DNA from: Bacteroidota bacterium
GTDB lineage: Bacteria; Pseudomonadota; Alphaproteobacteria; Puniceispirillales; Puniceispirillaceae
Assembly (NCBI GenBank): GCA_009936825.1
Contig: JAACDV010000165.1
Span: 1-6,564, forward strand
Direction: 5' to 3'
DNA: 6,564 nucleotides
Shown here: one piece after another, positions 1-5,422 of the stretch
Layout: each line of letters starts with the position of its first letter
Numbering within the stretch: the first letter of the stretch is position 1
Made by a program: the position numbers and the translations under genes
The notes under the pieces: model-generated
Told to the model about the DNA's origin: nothing
What the model saw: only the letters and a program-made list of their open reading frames with translations
Database searches by the model: none

Positions 1-41
1 AATTCAAAAATCTGGTCTTACTCTTCAATTCAAAAATCTGG
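1..41. repeat. 26-bp-period direct repeat at left edge
   Basis: AATTCAAAAATCTGG occurs at 1-15 and again, identically, at 27-41, a period of 26 bases. The window starts inside the first copy, so the array may extend to the left. Read on the minus strand, each copy holds a T5 tract (A runs at 6-10 and 32-36). The repeat therefore duplicates the tail of the possible terminator of the NUDIX gene. Confidence 0.85.
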
Positions 42-59
42 GGCCCAATAATATGGGGC
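32..59 (-). terminator. Possible weak terminator of the DUF1285-NUDIX unit
   Basis: On the minus strand, 11 bases after the NUDIX stop codon, GCCCCA (59-54) can pair with TGGGC (47-43) around a short AT loop if one base is bulged. A T5 tract (36-32) follows after 6 bases. The stem is short and imperfect, so this may be only a weak or incidental terminator. The neighbouring direct repeat supplies a second T5 tract at 10-6. Confidence 0.35.
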
Positions 60-69
60 TAAACTCTCT

Positions 70-657
70 TCATATTCCCTTCGAAGGCAGAATGCCGCCC
101 TCCCCCCGTCCAGCAAGGTCAATCAGGATCGACGCCGACAATCCCCATATATGATGCTGATCATGATTAATTAAAGATACATCACGCGGTGTGCCATTAC
201 GAAGAAAAGTTTCGCGGCCATGACGTGTCGGATCAAGCAGCGGCGCAAGAGGCAGAATAAGAATTTCCGCCACTTCGTCAGGTGCGGCGATCAAGTCGAT
301 GTTTGGTGCAACGAGACCAACAATGGGCTGCACAATAAATCCGGCCGGGCTGACCACCGTATTCAACCCCCCGATAATTTCAACCTGATCACGCGGCAGT
401 GCCCCCTCTTCACCAGCTTCACGAAGCGCAGTGTCAATCAGACTAGAATCGCTGCCTTCAACCTTGCCGCCCGGAAAGCTGATCTGACCAGCATGATGAG
501 CTAGATGATGCGCGCGTTCGGTCATAATCACCTGCCAGCCATCATCCCCAGCAATAAGCCCGACCAGAACCGCAGATGGACGCCCAGCCTCGGCATTTAG
601 GCGCACAGGGATCGGGTTAAGTTTTTCAGGGATAATAGGTAGATTTGCCGAATTCAT
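70..657 (-). CDS. NUDIX hydrolase, CoA pyrophosphatase type
   Basis: The 195-residue protein is probably a cytoplasmic CoA pyrophosphatase (NudL/PCD1-like), splitting CoA or its derivatives into 3',5'-ADP and phosphopantetheine. Residues 44-63 (IMTERAHHLAHHAGQISFPG) match the signature that precedes the Nudix box in this subfamily. The box follows at about 63-87 (GGKVEGSD...LREAGEEGAL), with the metal-binding R79, E80, E83 and E84. The GFIVQPIVG segment (106-114) and the C-terminal HHIWGLSASIL (168-178) also fit the family. I chose the ATG at 657 over an in-frame start at 699. It overlaps the upstream DUF1285 stop as ATGA, has AAAGGGG six bases upstream, and the 14 extra residues do not resemble the family. 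From memory, a CCA tRNA nucleotidyltransferase gene often follows in related alphaproteobacteria. No gene start is visible in the 69 bases here. Confidence 0.9.
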   Translation of the reverse strand: MNSANLPIIPEKLNPIPVRLNAEAGRPSAVLVGLIAGDDGWQVIMTERAHHLAHHAGQISFPGGKVEGSDSSLIDTALREAGEEGALPRDQVEIIGGLNTVVSPAGFIVQPIVGLVAPNIDLIAAPDEVAEILILPLAPLLDPTRHGRETFLRNGTPRDVSLINHDQHHIWGLSASILIDLAGRGEGGILPSKGI

Positions 658-1289
658 AAGTCGCCCCTTTCTAGCGGAAAAAATGTACCCTCGCTCCATA
701 CGCCAAAGACACCTTGCGGGCCTTCGACACTAATCTTGGCAAGCTCATAAAACACCGGACGGTCAACCCGCGCCTCCAGACCATCGCGGATTAGAACATA
801 CGGGCGAAGATTTTCACCGGCGTCTGGCCCGGTGGCAGAATCGGAAATAGGGCGCTTTGTCGACCTGGCCGAGATATCCATACGGAGCGGGCACGCAGCC
901 GACAGAATCACCTCATCACCGACGTTCGTTACAAACCGCAACCGCTGGGTGGGAGCAGTCGGACCAGTAGCATCAAAATCACCCTCATCACGCGACATCG
1001 AGACAATAACAAACGGCGCATCCTCCACGGTAATTCGCCCGCGTTCTACCGGAGTCACCAGCCAATAGCTGCCATCTTCCTCACGGCGGAGAACCGTTGC
1101 AAATAGCCGTACCAACGCGGGACGTCCAATGTGCCCCCCTTCATGATACCAGCTCCCATCAGCAGCAATGGATATGTCAAATTCCTGCGGTGCCGATTGG
1201 CGCACTTTGCGAATGGCGTCAGCTGGCGCGTTGATCGGGCCGTCAATTGGAGCATCCGGTTCTCTGGAGATATTCTGATCCTTCACCAT
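654..1289 (-). CDS. DUF1285 family protein
   Basis: This 211-residue protein of unknown biochemical function matches DUF1285 in motif order. A disordered, Asp/Pro-rich N-terminus (1-35) is followed by FDISIAADGSWYHEGGHIGR (37-56), the segment LVRLFATVLRREEDGSYWLVTPVERGRI (59-86), VEDAPFVIV (88-96), a region around TNVGDEV (121-127), and a C-terminal RPVFYELA...GVWSEGTFFPL (177-206). No signal peptide or membrane segment is seen, so it is probably cytoplasmic. The ATG at 1289 is preferred over an in-frame GTG at 1304, because AAGGA lies 7 bases upstream of the ATG and would sit inside the coding region if the GTG were used. The downstream NUDIX gene overlaps it by 4 bases, so the two are probably translated together. 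That pairing is, as I recall it, common in alphaproteobacteria and may hint at a link with CoA or nucleotide metabolism, which is unproven. Confidence 0.88.
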   Translation of the reverse strand: MVKDQNISREPDAPIDGPINAPADAIRKVRQSAPQEFDISIAADGSWYHEGGHIGRPALVRLFATVLRREEDGSYWLVTPVERGRITVEDAPFVIVSMSRDEGDFDATGPTAPTQRLRFVTNVGDEVILSAACPLRMDISARSTKRPISDSATGPDAGENLRPYVLIRDGLEARVDRPVFYELAKISVEGPQGVFGVWSEGTFFPLERGDL

Positions 1290-1296
1290 TTTCGCA

Positions 1297-1301
1297 TCCT
1301 T
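1297..1301 (-). promoter_or_regulatory. Ribosome binding site that decides the DUF1285 start
   Basis: On the minus strand AAGGA lies 7 bases before the ATG at 1289. It supports that start rather than the GTG at 1304, which would place this site within codons 2-3. Confidence 0.7.
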
Positions 1302-1312
1302 CACATTTTCCT

Positions 1313-1340
1313 AGTGTAACGCGAAGCAGTACAAAGACAA
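1313..1340 (-). promoter_or_regulatory. Candidate promoter of the DUF1285-NUDIX unit
   Basis: On the minus strand TTGTCT (1340-1335) and TACACT (1318-1313) are separated by 16 bases, each matching 4 of 6 sigma70 consensus positions. Transcription would begin near 1305, giving a short leader that holds the AAGGA site. The -35 element lies inside a 16-bp tandem duplication, so a second TTGTCT copy sits at 1356-1351. The boxes are only moderate, so this is tentative. Confidence 0.35.
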
Positions 1341-1356
1341 AGCAGTACAAAGACAA
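1325..1356. repeat. Perfect 16-bp tandem duplication
   Basis: AGCAGTACAAAGACAA occurs twice back to back, at 1325-1340 and 1341-1356, with no mismatch. It overlaps the -35 region of the candidate leftward promoter. A short run of G follows at 1361-1366. Confidence 0.95.
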
Positions 1357-1391
1357 CAAAGGGGGGTAGCCTCTTGGCGAACATAATAAGT

Positions 1392-1440
1392 CAAAATTCG
1401 GGGCCAAAATTCGGGGCCAAAATTCGGGGCCAAAATTCGG
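1392..1440. repeat. 13-bp tandem array, 3.8 copies
   Basis: The unit CAAAATTCGGGGC is present in full at 1392-1404, 1405-1417 and 1418-1430, and its first 10 bases recur at 1431-1440. All copies are identical. It is unrelated in sequence to the other arrays in the window. Confidence 0.97.
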
Positions 1441-1545
1441 TAAAACACGCAGGAACCAAGTCTAGCTGTAAGTTTTTTCGTTTTTTGGAAAAAGTTGACG
1501 AGAAATTAACCTATTTGTGAAAGGATTACATGATCTTAATTGCGG

Positions 1546-1592
1546 TGCAATCTGGACATGCAATCTGAACATGGTGCGGCACATGGTGCTGG
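1546..1592. repeat. Two adjacent imperfect duplications (13 bp and 12 bp)
   Basis: TGCAATCTGGACA (1546-1558) is followed directly by TGCAATCTGAACA (1559-1571), matching at 12 of 13 bases. Overlapping its end, ACATGGTGCGGC (1569-1580) is followed by ACATGGTGCTGG (1581-1592), matching at 11 of 12. They look like older versions of the perfect duplications nearby. Confidence 0.8.
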
Positions 1593-1745
1593 AAACTAGA
1601 CCAGACACTGGAAATCGCTCGTAAATGGAATTGAAAAACCTGCCTAAACGACAGACTAAAAGCCCTAATTGAAATCAATGTTGCTAATCAATCATATCTA
1701 CATTTTGGGCATTTGGTTAACAATAAAACTAGTGACTGGATTTAC

Positions 1746-2528
1746 ATGCGTGCGCAAATCACGATAAACCGCTCAGGGATCACTCAGGCGAGCATCGGAA
1801 AAACGCCGCCGGACGGCGGGGCTATGGCGCGTCGAATCAACGGTGATTTTCAGATTTCACTGCATCGCCGTGCTAGTGAATCAGCCCTTATTAATATGAT
1901 GCGGGCATTGCGCGCGATGGATCATGAATCGCGCATGACGCTTCATGTTGGCAGATTGATCTCTGAAGAAATGTCTTGCCAGGAAATCTGCCTTCAGCTC
2001 AGCCTTCGAGCACTTGGAGCGATTGAGCGCGAAAATGAAGGTCAGGTTATGAGCAATCTTGAGCTTTATAACTCCGAGAATGCTCAGGCGGCTATCAAAT
2101 CAGGCAATCTGCGTCGTCTTGCGGACCTTTCGCTGGCTGGCAAAGATGCGCCCGCTGCCCTGATGGAAGTAAGCGCCGCCAAGATTAAAAATCTGGTGTC
2201 GATCCGGCAATCCCGATCAATGCGTCTTTATTATCTAACGCAACCAAAAGAGGTGGACTGGCCGGCAAACTTGCCAGAAATCGGGGTGCCCCTTGATGAG
2301 GTTGCCAGTAGTTCGGTCTCCTGCAGATGGTTAAGTATTCTTTACGAGGCAGCATTTGCAATACGAGCACCCCTTTTTCATCATGGTTTTCTTCGACTGG
2401 CACCCGGCGGAATGAAGCCTTTTCAACGCATTATCTATCCCATCACCCCGCATATTGGCAAAACCAGCAATCATCGGATTCTTACAGTTGCCGAAATCGT
2501 CGATAATGACACTTTGGTTATCGTTTAA
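1746..2528 (+). CDS. Uncharacterised protein, possible PAS_5-like C-terminus
   Basis: I do not recognise this 260-residue protein. Residues 40-155 appear largely helical, with runs such as ALINMMRALRAM, ICLQLSLRALGAIERENEG and an Ala/Lys-rich stretch near 133-150. The C-terminus (about 159-255), with DWPANLP (171-177), CRWLSILYEAAFAIRAPLFHHG (193-214) and KPFQRIIYPI (224-233), faintly resembles the end of alphaproteobacterial PAS_5 domains, where a regulatory protein ends in a 'RxxPL'-like strand. This is a low-confidence impression. No signal peptide or membrane segment is apparent. The ATG at 1746 is chosen over an upstream TTG at 1713, but neither has a clear ribosome binding site. A later ATG at 1824, after a G-rich stretch, would give 234 residues and is also possible. 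The gene stands alone between two repeat-rich gaps and has no functional neighbour. Confidence 0.7.
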   Translation: MRAQITINRSGITQASIGKTPPDGGAMARRINGDFQISLHRRASESALINMMRALRAMDHESRMTLHVGRLISEEMSCQEICLQLSLRALGAIERENEGQVMSNLELYNSENAQAAIKSGNLRRLADLSLAGKDAPAALMEVSAAKIKNLVSIRQSRSMRLYYLTQPKEVDWPANLPEIGVPLDEVASSSVSCRWLSILYEAAFAIRAPLFHHGFLRLAPGGMKPFQRIIYPITPHIGKTSNHRILTVAEIVDNDTLVIV

Positions 2529-2585
2529 GTAAACCGGTTGAACACAACATTGCCCAACGGTGCCCTCTTACCCGGAAAATAAATT

Positions 2586-2622
2586 CATGGTTTGGGCATG
2601 GTTTGGGCATGGTTTGGGCATG
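2586..2622. repeat. 11-bp tandem array, three copies plus CATG
   Basis: CATGGTTTGGG is repeated perfectly at 2586-2596, 2597-2607 and 2608-2618, followed by CATG at 2619-2622. Each copy junction gives TTGGGCA, which is complementary to TGCCCAA at 2551-2557, just after the upstream gene. Alternative hairpins could therefore form with any of the three copies. Confidence 0.95.
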
Positions 2623-2626
2623 ATCC

Positions 2627-2636
2627 GGGGGGGGGG
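2627..2636. repeat. Run of ten G
   Basis: A G10 homopolymer sits 4 bases after the 11-bp array and is followed by CAAAAAAC. Such runs are prone to slippage in cells and to sequencing error. It is not inside a gene. Confidence 0.95.
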
Positions 2637-2696
2637 CAAAAAACAGTCAAAAATAATTTCAATTTTAACAGTTTAATAACCCAGCTTGTTTAAACT

Positions 2697-2728
2697 ATTT
2701 CACGGATGCAGGTGAAATGATCTTTTTT
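2697..2728 (+). terminator. Hairpin with T6 tract, terminator-like
   Basis: ATTTCAC (2697-2703) pairs perfectly with GTGAAAT (2712-2718) around an 8-base loop, and T6 follows at 2723-2728 after GATC. The stem is AT-rich and the T tract is 4 bases away, so it may be weak. It lies about 170 bases after the stop of the uncharacterised gene, so it could end that transcript or a separate small RNA. Confidence 0.45.
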
Positions 2729-2797
2729 GTTTCGTACTATTTCTCTTGATGTCAGGTATCTTTTTGTGTGGCCTTGGCTAGACCTGTTGTCGTCCGC

Positions 2798-2814
2798 AAC
2801 TCCCCTAGGGGGTT
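2798..2814. other. Short strong hairpin of unknown role
   Basis: AACTCCCCTAGGGGGTT folds into a 7-bp stem (one T-G wobble) with a CTA loop. No T tract follows on either strand, so it is not a standard terminator. As DNA it contains the palindrome CCCCTAGGGG, so it could also be a protein binding site. Confidence 0.5.
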
Positions 2815-2941
2815 CGTATATCGATGGATATAGCGGCAACATAAAGGTCAAGCATGACGGACAGTTGGATTGCATGCACAGGTCATTTGATGATGATCCC
2901 CGCAAATCAATCTAACACCACCAACAAAATACCCTGATGAC

Positions 2942-2961
2942 TGGGAATATCAGTAATCCCA
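2942..2961. promoter_or_regulatory. Candidate operator dyad before the ArsR gene
   Basis: TGGGA (2942-2946) and TCCCA (2957-2961) form an inverted repeat with a partly symmetric AT-rich centre, 33 bases upstream of the ArsR start. ArsR proteins commonly bind such dyads at their own promoters. A weak -35/-10 pair (TTGATG at 2887, TCTAAC at 2911, spacer 18) lies just upstream, so a bound repressor would sit over the start of the transcript. The role is inferred from position only. Confidence 0.35.
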
Positions 2962-2977
2962 ATAGCGCCTGCCGACC

Positions 2978-2985
2978 AAGGGAGA
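2978..2985 (+). promoter_or_regulatory. Ribosome binding site of the ArsR gene
   Basis: AAGGGAGA lies 9 bases before the ATG at 2995 and supports that start. Confidence 0.7.
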
Positions 2986-2994
2986 CAGATTAAA

Positions 2995-3324
2995 ATGGCG
3001 CGACTACCGGACATCCAAGGTGAACAGTCGAAAGTGACAACGGTTCTGCGGGCAATGAGTAATGCCAAACGAATGCGCATTCTCAACGAACTCGCCGATG
3101 GACGAGAACGATCTGTGACAGAATTAGAAGGTGTGATTGTCTCGCTTAGCCAATCTGCTCTGTCGCAACATTTGGCCCGTCTCCGACGCGCCAACATAGT
3201 TCGAACACGCCGCGAATCCCAAACCATTTTCTACTCGATAGATGACGCAGATGTGTTGCGGATTCTGCGCCTGCTCGGACACCTATATAATGATGACCCG
3301 GTGATGAAACGAACCAAACACTAG
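2995..3324 (+). CDS. ArsR-family regulator, HlyU/BigR/SqrR-like, without cysteines
   Basis: This 109-residue winged-helix DNA-binding protein is a probable dimeric repressor. Residues 15-34 (TTVLRAMSNAKRMRILNELA) form the usual N-terminal helices. The recognition helix is LSQSALSQHLARLRRANIV (51-69), and the wing is RTRRESQTIFYSI (70-82). The phrase 'SQSALSQHLARLR...TRRE.QTI.Y' is typical of the HlyU, BigR and SqrR subgroup, whose known members sense persulfide or oxidants through one Cys in the 'ILCxL' helix and one in a C-terminal 'LYC'. Here those places hold N31 (RILNEL) and N99 (HLYND), and the protein has no cysteine at all. The classic ArsR/SmtB metal-binding motif ELCVCDL is also absent. 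It may respond to another signal, or bind without a ligand. It is transcribed toward the TSUP operon 302 bases downstream, which has its own likely promoter, so it may control that operon. Confidence 0.9.
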   Translation: MARLPDIQGEQSKVTTVLRAMSNAKRMRILNELADGRERSVTELEGVIVSLSQSALSQHLARLRRANIVRTRRESQTIFYSIDDADVLRILRLLGHLYNDDPVMKRTKH

Positions 3325-3437
3325 ACACCAGCCAGAAAACAATAACCGCTAGGCATTAACCATTTGTCACGCCTCAATTTAGGCTTGAACGAACCTGTTC
3401 TCGAGTTTGTTTGACCCCTTTGCCTGCCCCATGATGA

Positions 3438-3450
3438 CGCCAAATTGGCG
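3438..3450. promoter_or_regulatory. Perfect palindrome, candidate operator
   Basis: CGCCAA-A-TTGGCG is a perfect 6-bp inverted repeat around one base, 43 bases upstream of the -35 box of the candidate TSUP promoter. The spacing suits an upstream activator or repressor site. The regulator is unknown; the nearby ArsR protein is one candidate. Confidence 0.4.
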
Positions 3451-3493
3451 CGGGCGCGGGAAAATAGCACACATAAACATCACCAATATGCTT

Positions 3494-3521
3494 TTGAAAA
3501 TCACTGCCAGAGGGTTATAAA
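3494..3521 (+). promoter_or_regulatory. Candidate sigma70-type promoter of the TSUP operon
   Basis: TTGAAA (3494-3499) and TATAAA (3516-3521) are separated by 16 bases and lie about 105 bases upstream of the permease start. This is the best promoter match in the window. It suggests that the operon is transcribed separately from the ArsR gene. Confidence 0.55.
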
Positions 3522-3626
3522 ATAGAACCTGAATTTTAGCGTTGAACAAGCACGGTTGATAGGCGTAAGTTGAAGACCTTAATTGCACCCTAGCGCCATC
3601 ACGGTGCTAATTCTTGGCTCATCACG

Positions 3627-4541
3627 ATGTATATTTATCTGCCAATCGCTGAAGTTTCGATGCATATCGGAATCATCATCGGCCTCGGAGGCGGTGTCGG
3701 TTTCCTGTCCGGCCTGTTTGGGGTTGGTGGCGGATTCCTGATGACCCCGTTATTGATTTTCTTCGGCATCCCCCCGGCGGTCGCAGTGGCAACCGAGGCA
3801 AATCAGATTGTCGCATCATCGGTATCGGGTGTGTTGGCGCATATGCGGCGCGGCAATGTCGATTTCAAAATGGGCGGCATTTTGATGATTGGCGGTGTGA
3901 TCGGATCATCGCTTGGTGTGGTGCTGTTCAAATTCCTGCAATCTATTGGCCAGATTGATCTGGTTATCAGCCTGTCCTATGTGGTGTTTCTGGGGATCAT
4001 CGGCGCGTTGATGCTGACAGAAAGTGTGCGCACCATCATCCGCTCGCGCCGCCCGGGGGCAGTGCGCGGCAAATTGCATCAGCATAACTGGCTTCACGGC
4101 TTGCCGCTGAAAATGCGATTTCGGCGATCCAAACTCTATATCAGCGCTATTTTACCGCTAACGATCGGCGCCTTTGTCGGCATTCTGGCAGCGATTATGG
4201 GTGTTGGCGGCGGTTTTATCATGGTTCCGGCGATGATTTATTTGCTTGGCATGCCAACTTCGGTTGTTGTTGGCACCTCGCTATTTCAAATCATTTTCGT
4301 AACTGCGAACGTCACCTTGCTGCAGTCCATTCAGACGCAGACGGTTGATTTTGTTCTGGCCGGACTATTGTTGTTTGGAGCGGTAATCGGTGCGCAGTTT
4401 GGTAGCCGGGCGGGCGCGCTGCTTCGCGGCGAACAGCTTCGCGGATTACTAGCCCTGCTGGTTCTGGGAGTTTGCGCCAAAATCGGATATGATCTGATCA
4501 TCAGGCCTGAAGATCTGTTGTCGGTGGAGCTTTTGCGATGA
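3627..4541 (+). CDS. TauE/SafE (TSUP) family membrane permease
   Basis: The 304-residue inner-membrane protein is a probable transporter of small anions; the family moves sulfite, sulfonates, thiosulfate or related sulfur compounds. It has the internal two-fold repeat of TSUP proteins. SGLFGVGGGFLMTPLL (28-43) in the first half is matched by AAIMGVGGGFIMVPAMI (188-204) in the second. About eight hydrophobic segments are seen, split by a basic cytoplasmic loop near 133-170 (RSRRPGAVRGK...MRFRRSK). PAVAVATEANQIVASSVSG (50-68) is a conserved stretch. The ATG at 3627 lacks a clear ribosome binding site, but the N-terminus MYIYLPIAEVS agrees with what I recall of close homologues, so I prefer it to the ATG at 3660. 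The next gene overlaps by 4 bases (ATGA). The substrate cannot be told from sequence. Confidence 0.93.
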   Translation: MYIYLPIAEVSMHIGIIIGLGGGVGFLSGLFGVGGGFLMTPLLIFFGIPPAVAVATEANQIVASSVSGVLAHMRRGNVDFKMGGILMIGGVIGSSLGVVLFKFLQSIGQIDLVISLSYVVFLGIIGALMLTESVRTIIRSRRPGAVRGKLHQHNWLHGLPLKMRFRRSKLYISAILPLTIGAFVGILAAIMGVGGGFIMVPAMIYLLGMPTSVVVGTSLFQIIFVTANVTLLQSIQTQTVDFVLAGLLLFGAVIGAQFGSRAGALLRGEQLRGLLALLVLGVCAKIGYDLIIRPEDLLSVELLR

Positions 4542-5386
4542 TCCGGCTTTCGGCATTAATATGTCTGGCAAAGGGTAATATCCTTGCTGTTAGCGTGGCG
4601 GTTTTTCTTGCAGGCATAATGCTGTTCAGCGACTTGGCGAGCGCTGCACCTACGCGGCTAGTTGCCGACCTGTCGGAGAGCCATGTTGATATTACTAGCG
4701 ATTATCACGGCACTGAATTGCTACTCTTTGGCGCTTATGAAGGCCAGCCCGGCGATGACTTGATCCTTGAAGTTCGCGGTCCGGCAAGCGACATCGCCCA
4801 GCGGCGCAAAGAACAAAGGGCCGGTATCTGGGTCAATGTCGAAACATGGGTCTGGCAGCAGGTCCCTAGTTTCTATCATATCTTTGCCACGCGTCAGCTG
4901 GATGAAATCGCCACGCGGGACGCCTTGATGAATGTTGGAATTGGCCGTTCTGCACTGGAACTTAAACTTGTGGCTGGCGAATCTGGCGGCGGAAACGGCC
5001 ATGGAGGCGGGGCGCCCACCGCTACCAACGGTGCTATTATAGTCGGAACAGAGGCGCAAACAGCCGATCTTGACCGCAACATGCAGGGCATCGGCCTTTG
5101 GGCCAAACAGGAAAATGCGATTTCTACACAACAAGATATGTTGTTCCGTGCTAACCTTGCACTGCCCAGTAATGTGCCCTCCGGCGATTATAAAATTCGG
5201 GTGGTACATTTCCGCGGCGGCGTTGCAATCAGCGAACGCACAACCGATATGAATGTGAGAAAAGCCGGCCTCAGCGCATTGATGTATCGCTTTGCACATG
5301 AATATTCGGTGTTTTATGGGTTGTTTGCCATTGTTTTTGCGGTGGCATCAGGCTGGTTGGCGGCGGCAGCATTCCGACGTAGCTGA
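4538..5386 (+). CDS. TIGR02186 / Alph_Pro_TM family membrane-anchored protein
   Basis: This 282-residue protein belongs to an alphaproteobacterial family of unknown function. An N-terminal hydrophobic segment (about 14-30) followed by LASAAPT suggests a signal peptide cut after residue 36. The mature part should be periplasmic, with a C-terminal membrane anchor at about 257-278 and a short RRS tail inside. Family hallmarks are LVADLSESHVDITSDYHGTE (41-60), LLFGA (62-66), RRKEQRAGIWVN (89-100), VPSFYHIFATR (109-119), and near the end LFRANLALPSNVPSGDY (202-218) and KAGLSALMYRFA (242-253). An unusual Gly/His/Asn-rich stretch, ESGGGNGHGGG (148-158), sits mid-protein and looks like an insertion. 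The ATGA overlap with the permease, with GGTGGAG 8 bases before the ATG, argues that the two are made together. The family is often found beside TSUP permeases, so it may be a periplasmic partner of the transporter (inference). Confidence 0.9.
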   Translation: MIRLSALICLAKGNILAVSVAVFLAGIMLFSDLASAAPTRLVADLSESHVDITSDYHGTELLLFGAYEGQPGDDLILEVRGPASDIAQRRKEQRAGIWVNVETWVWQQVPSFYHIFATRQLDEIATRDALMNVGIGRSALELKLVAGESGGGNGHGGGAPTATNGAIIVGTEAQTADLDRNMQGIGLWAKQENAISTQQDMLFRANLALPSNVPSGDYKIRVVHFRGGVAISERTTDMNVRKAGLSALMYRFAHEYSVFYGLFAIVFAVASGWLAAAAFRRS

Positions 5387-5422
5387 CGAATTTACGGCCG
5401 TTCACAGGCGCGGTCATTGACT

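Larger units (their letters stand above)
1305..1745. other. Divergent intergenic region rich in short duplications
   Basis: This stretch between divergent genes has no convincing coding frame. It holds the candidate leftward promoter, a perfect 16-bp duplication (1325-1356), a 13-bp array (1392-1440), paired T6 tracts at 1473-1478 and 1481-1486, and two imperfect 12-13-bp duplications (1546-1592). For the rightward gene only weak -35-like boxes are seen (TTGACG at 1495, TTGAAA at 1631 and 1669), none with a good -10 partner at normal spacing. Confidence 0.7.
2529..2994. other. Non-coding stretch with repeat, G10 run and hairpins
   Basis: No convincing gene is seen; the short frames here start with TTG, lack ribosome binding sites and resemble nothing. 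From left to right it holds an 11-bp array (2586-2622), a run of ten G (2627-2636), an AT-rich stretch, a hairpin with a T6 tract (2697-2728), a short strong hairpin (2798-2814), and the probable control region of the ArsR gene, including a dyad at 2942-2961. A small RNA somewhere in 2640-2890 cannot be excluded, but no known RNA family was recognised. Confidence 0.65.
3325..3626. other. Regulatory gap between the ArsR gene and the transporter operon
   Basis: No gene is seen on either strand. The gap holds a small GCCT...AGGC hairpin near 3371 without a T tract, a perfect palindrome at 3438-3450, and a good promoter-like pair at 3494-3521. The remaining leader of about 100 bases before the TSUP start shows no recognised riboswitch. 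Confidence 0.65.

Noticed and set aside
1392..1440. Repeat array considered as a CRISPR
   Set aside because: The copies are directly adjacent with no spacers, the unit is only 13 bases, and no cas gene is present.
1704..1712. TTTGGGCAT before the uncharacterised gene matches the 11-bp repeat after it, considered as flanking repeats of an inserted element
   Set aside because: The match is only 9 bases, there are no terminal inverted repeats, and no transposase or integrase is present.
2806..2840. GGGGGTTCGTATATCG considered as a tRNA T-arm
   Set aside because: No acceptor stem, anticodon arm or D-arm could be arranged around it.
2690..2915. Short open frames on both strands in the gap before the ArsR gene
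   Set aside because: They lack ribosome binding sites, the plus-strand one starts with TTG inside a T tract, and neither resembles a known protein.
2995..3324. ArsR protein considered as an arsenic or metal sensor
   Set aside because: It has no cysteine and no ELCVCDL-type metal site, and no arsenic resistance genes are nearby.
3379..3588. 69-codon minus-strand frame in the gap before the permease
   Set aside because: It spans the candidate promoter and palindrome and has no recognisable protein features.
4721..5299. Long open frame (192 codons) on the minus strand opposite the TIGR02186 gene
   Set aside because: The plus-strand frame has clear family motifs, a signal peptide and a coupled start. 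The antisense translation is Cys/His-rich with no recognisable domain, typical of a shadow frame.
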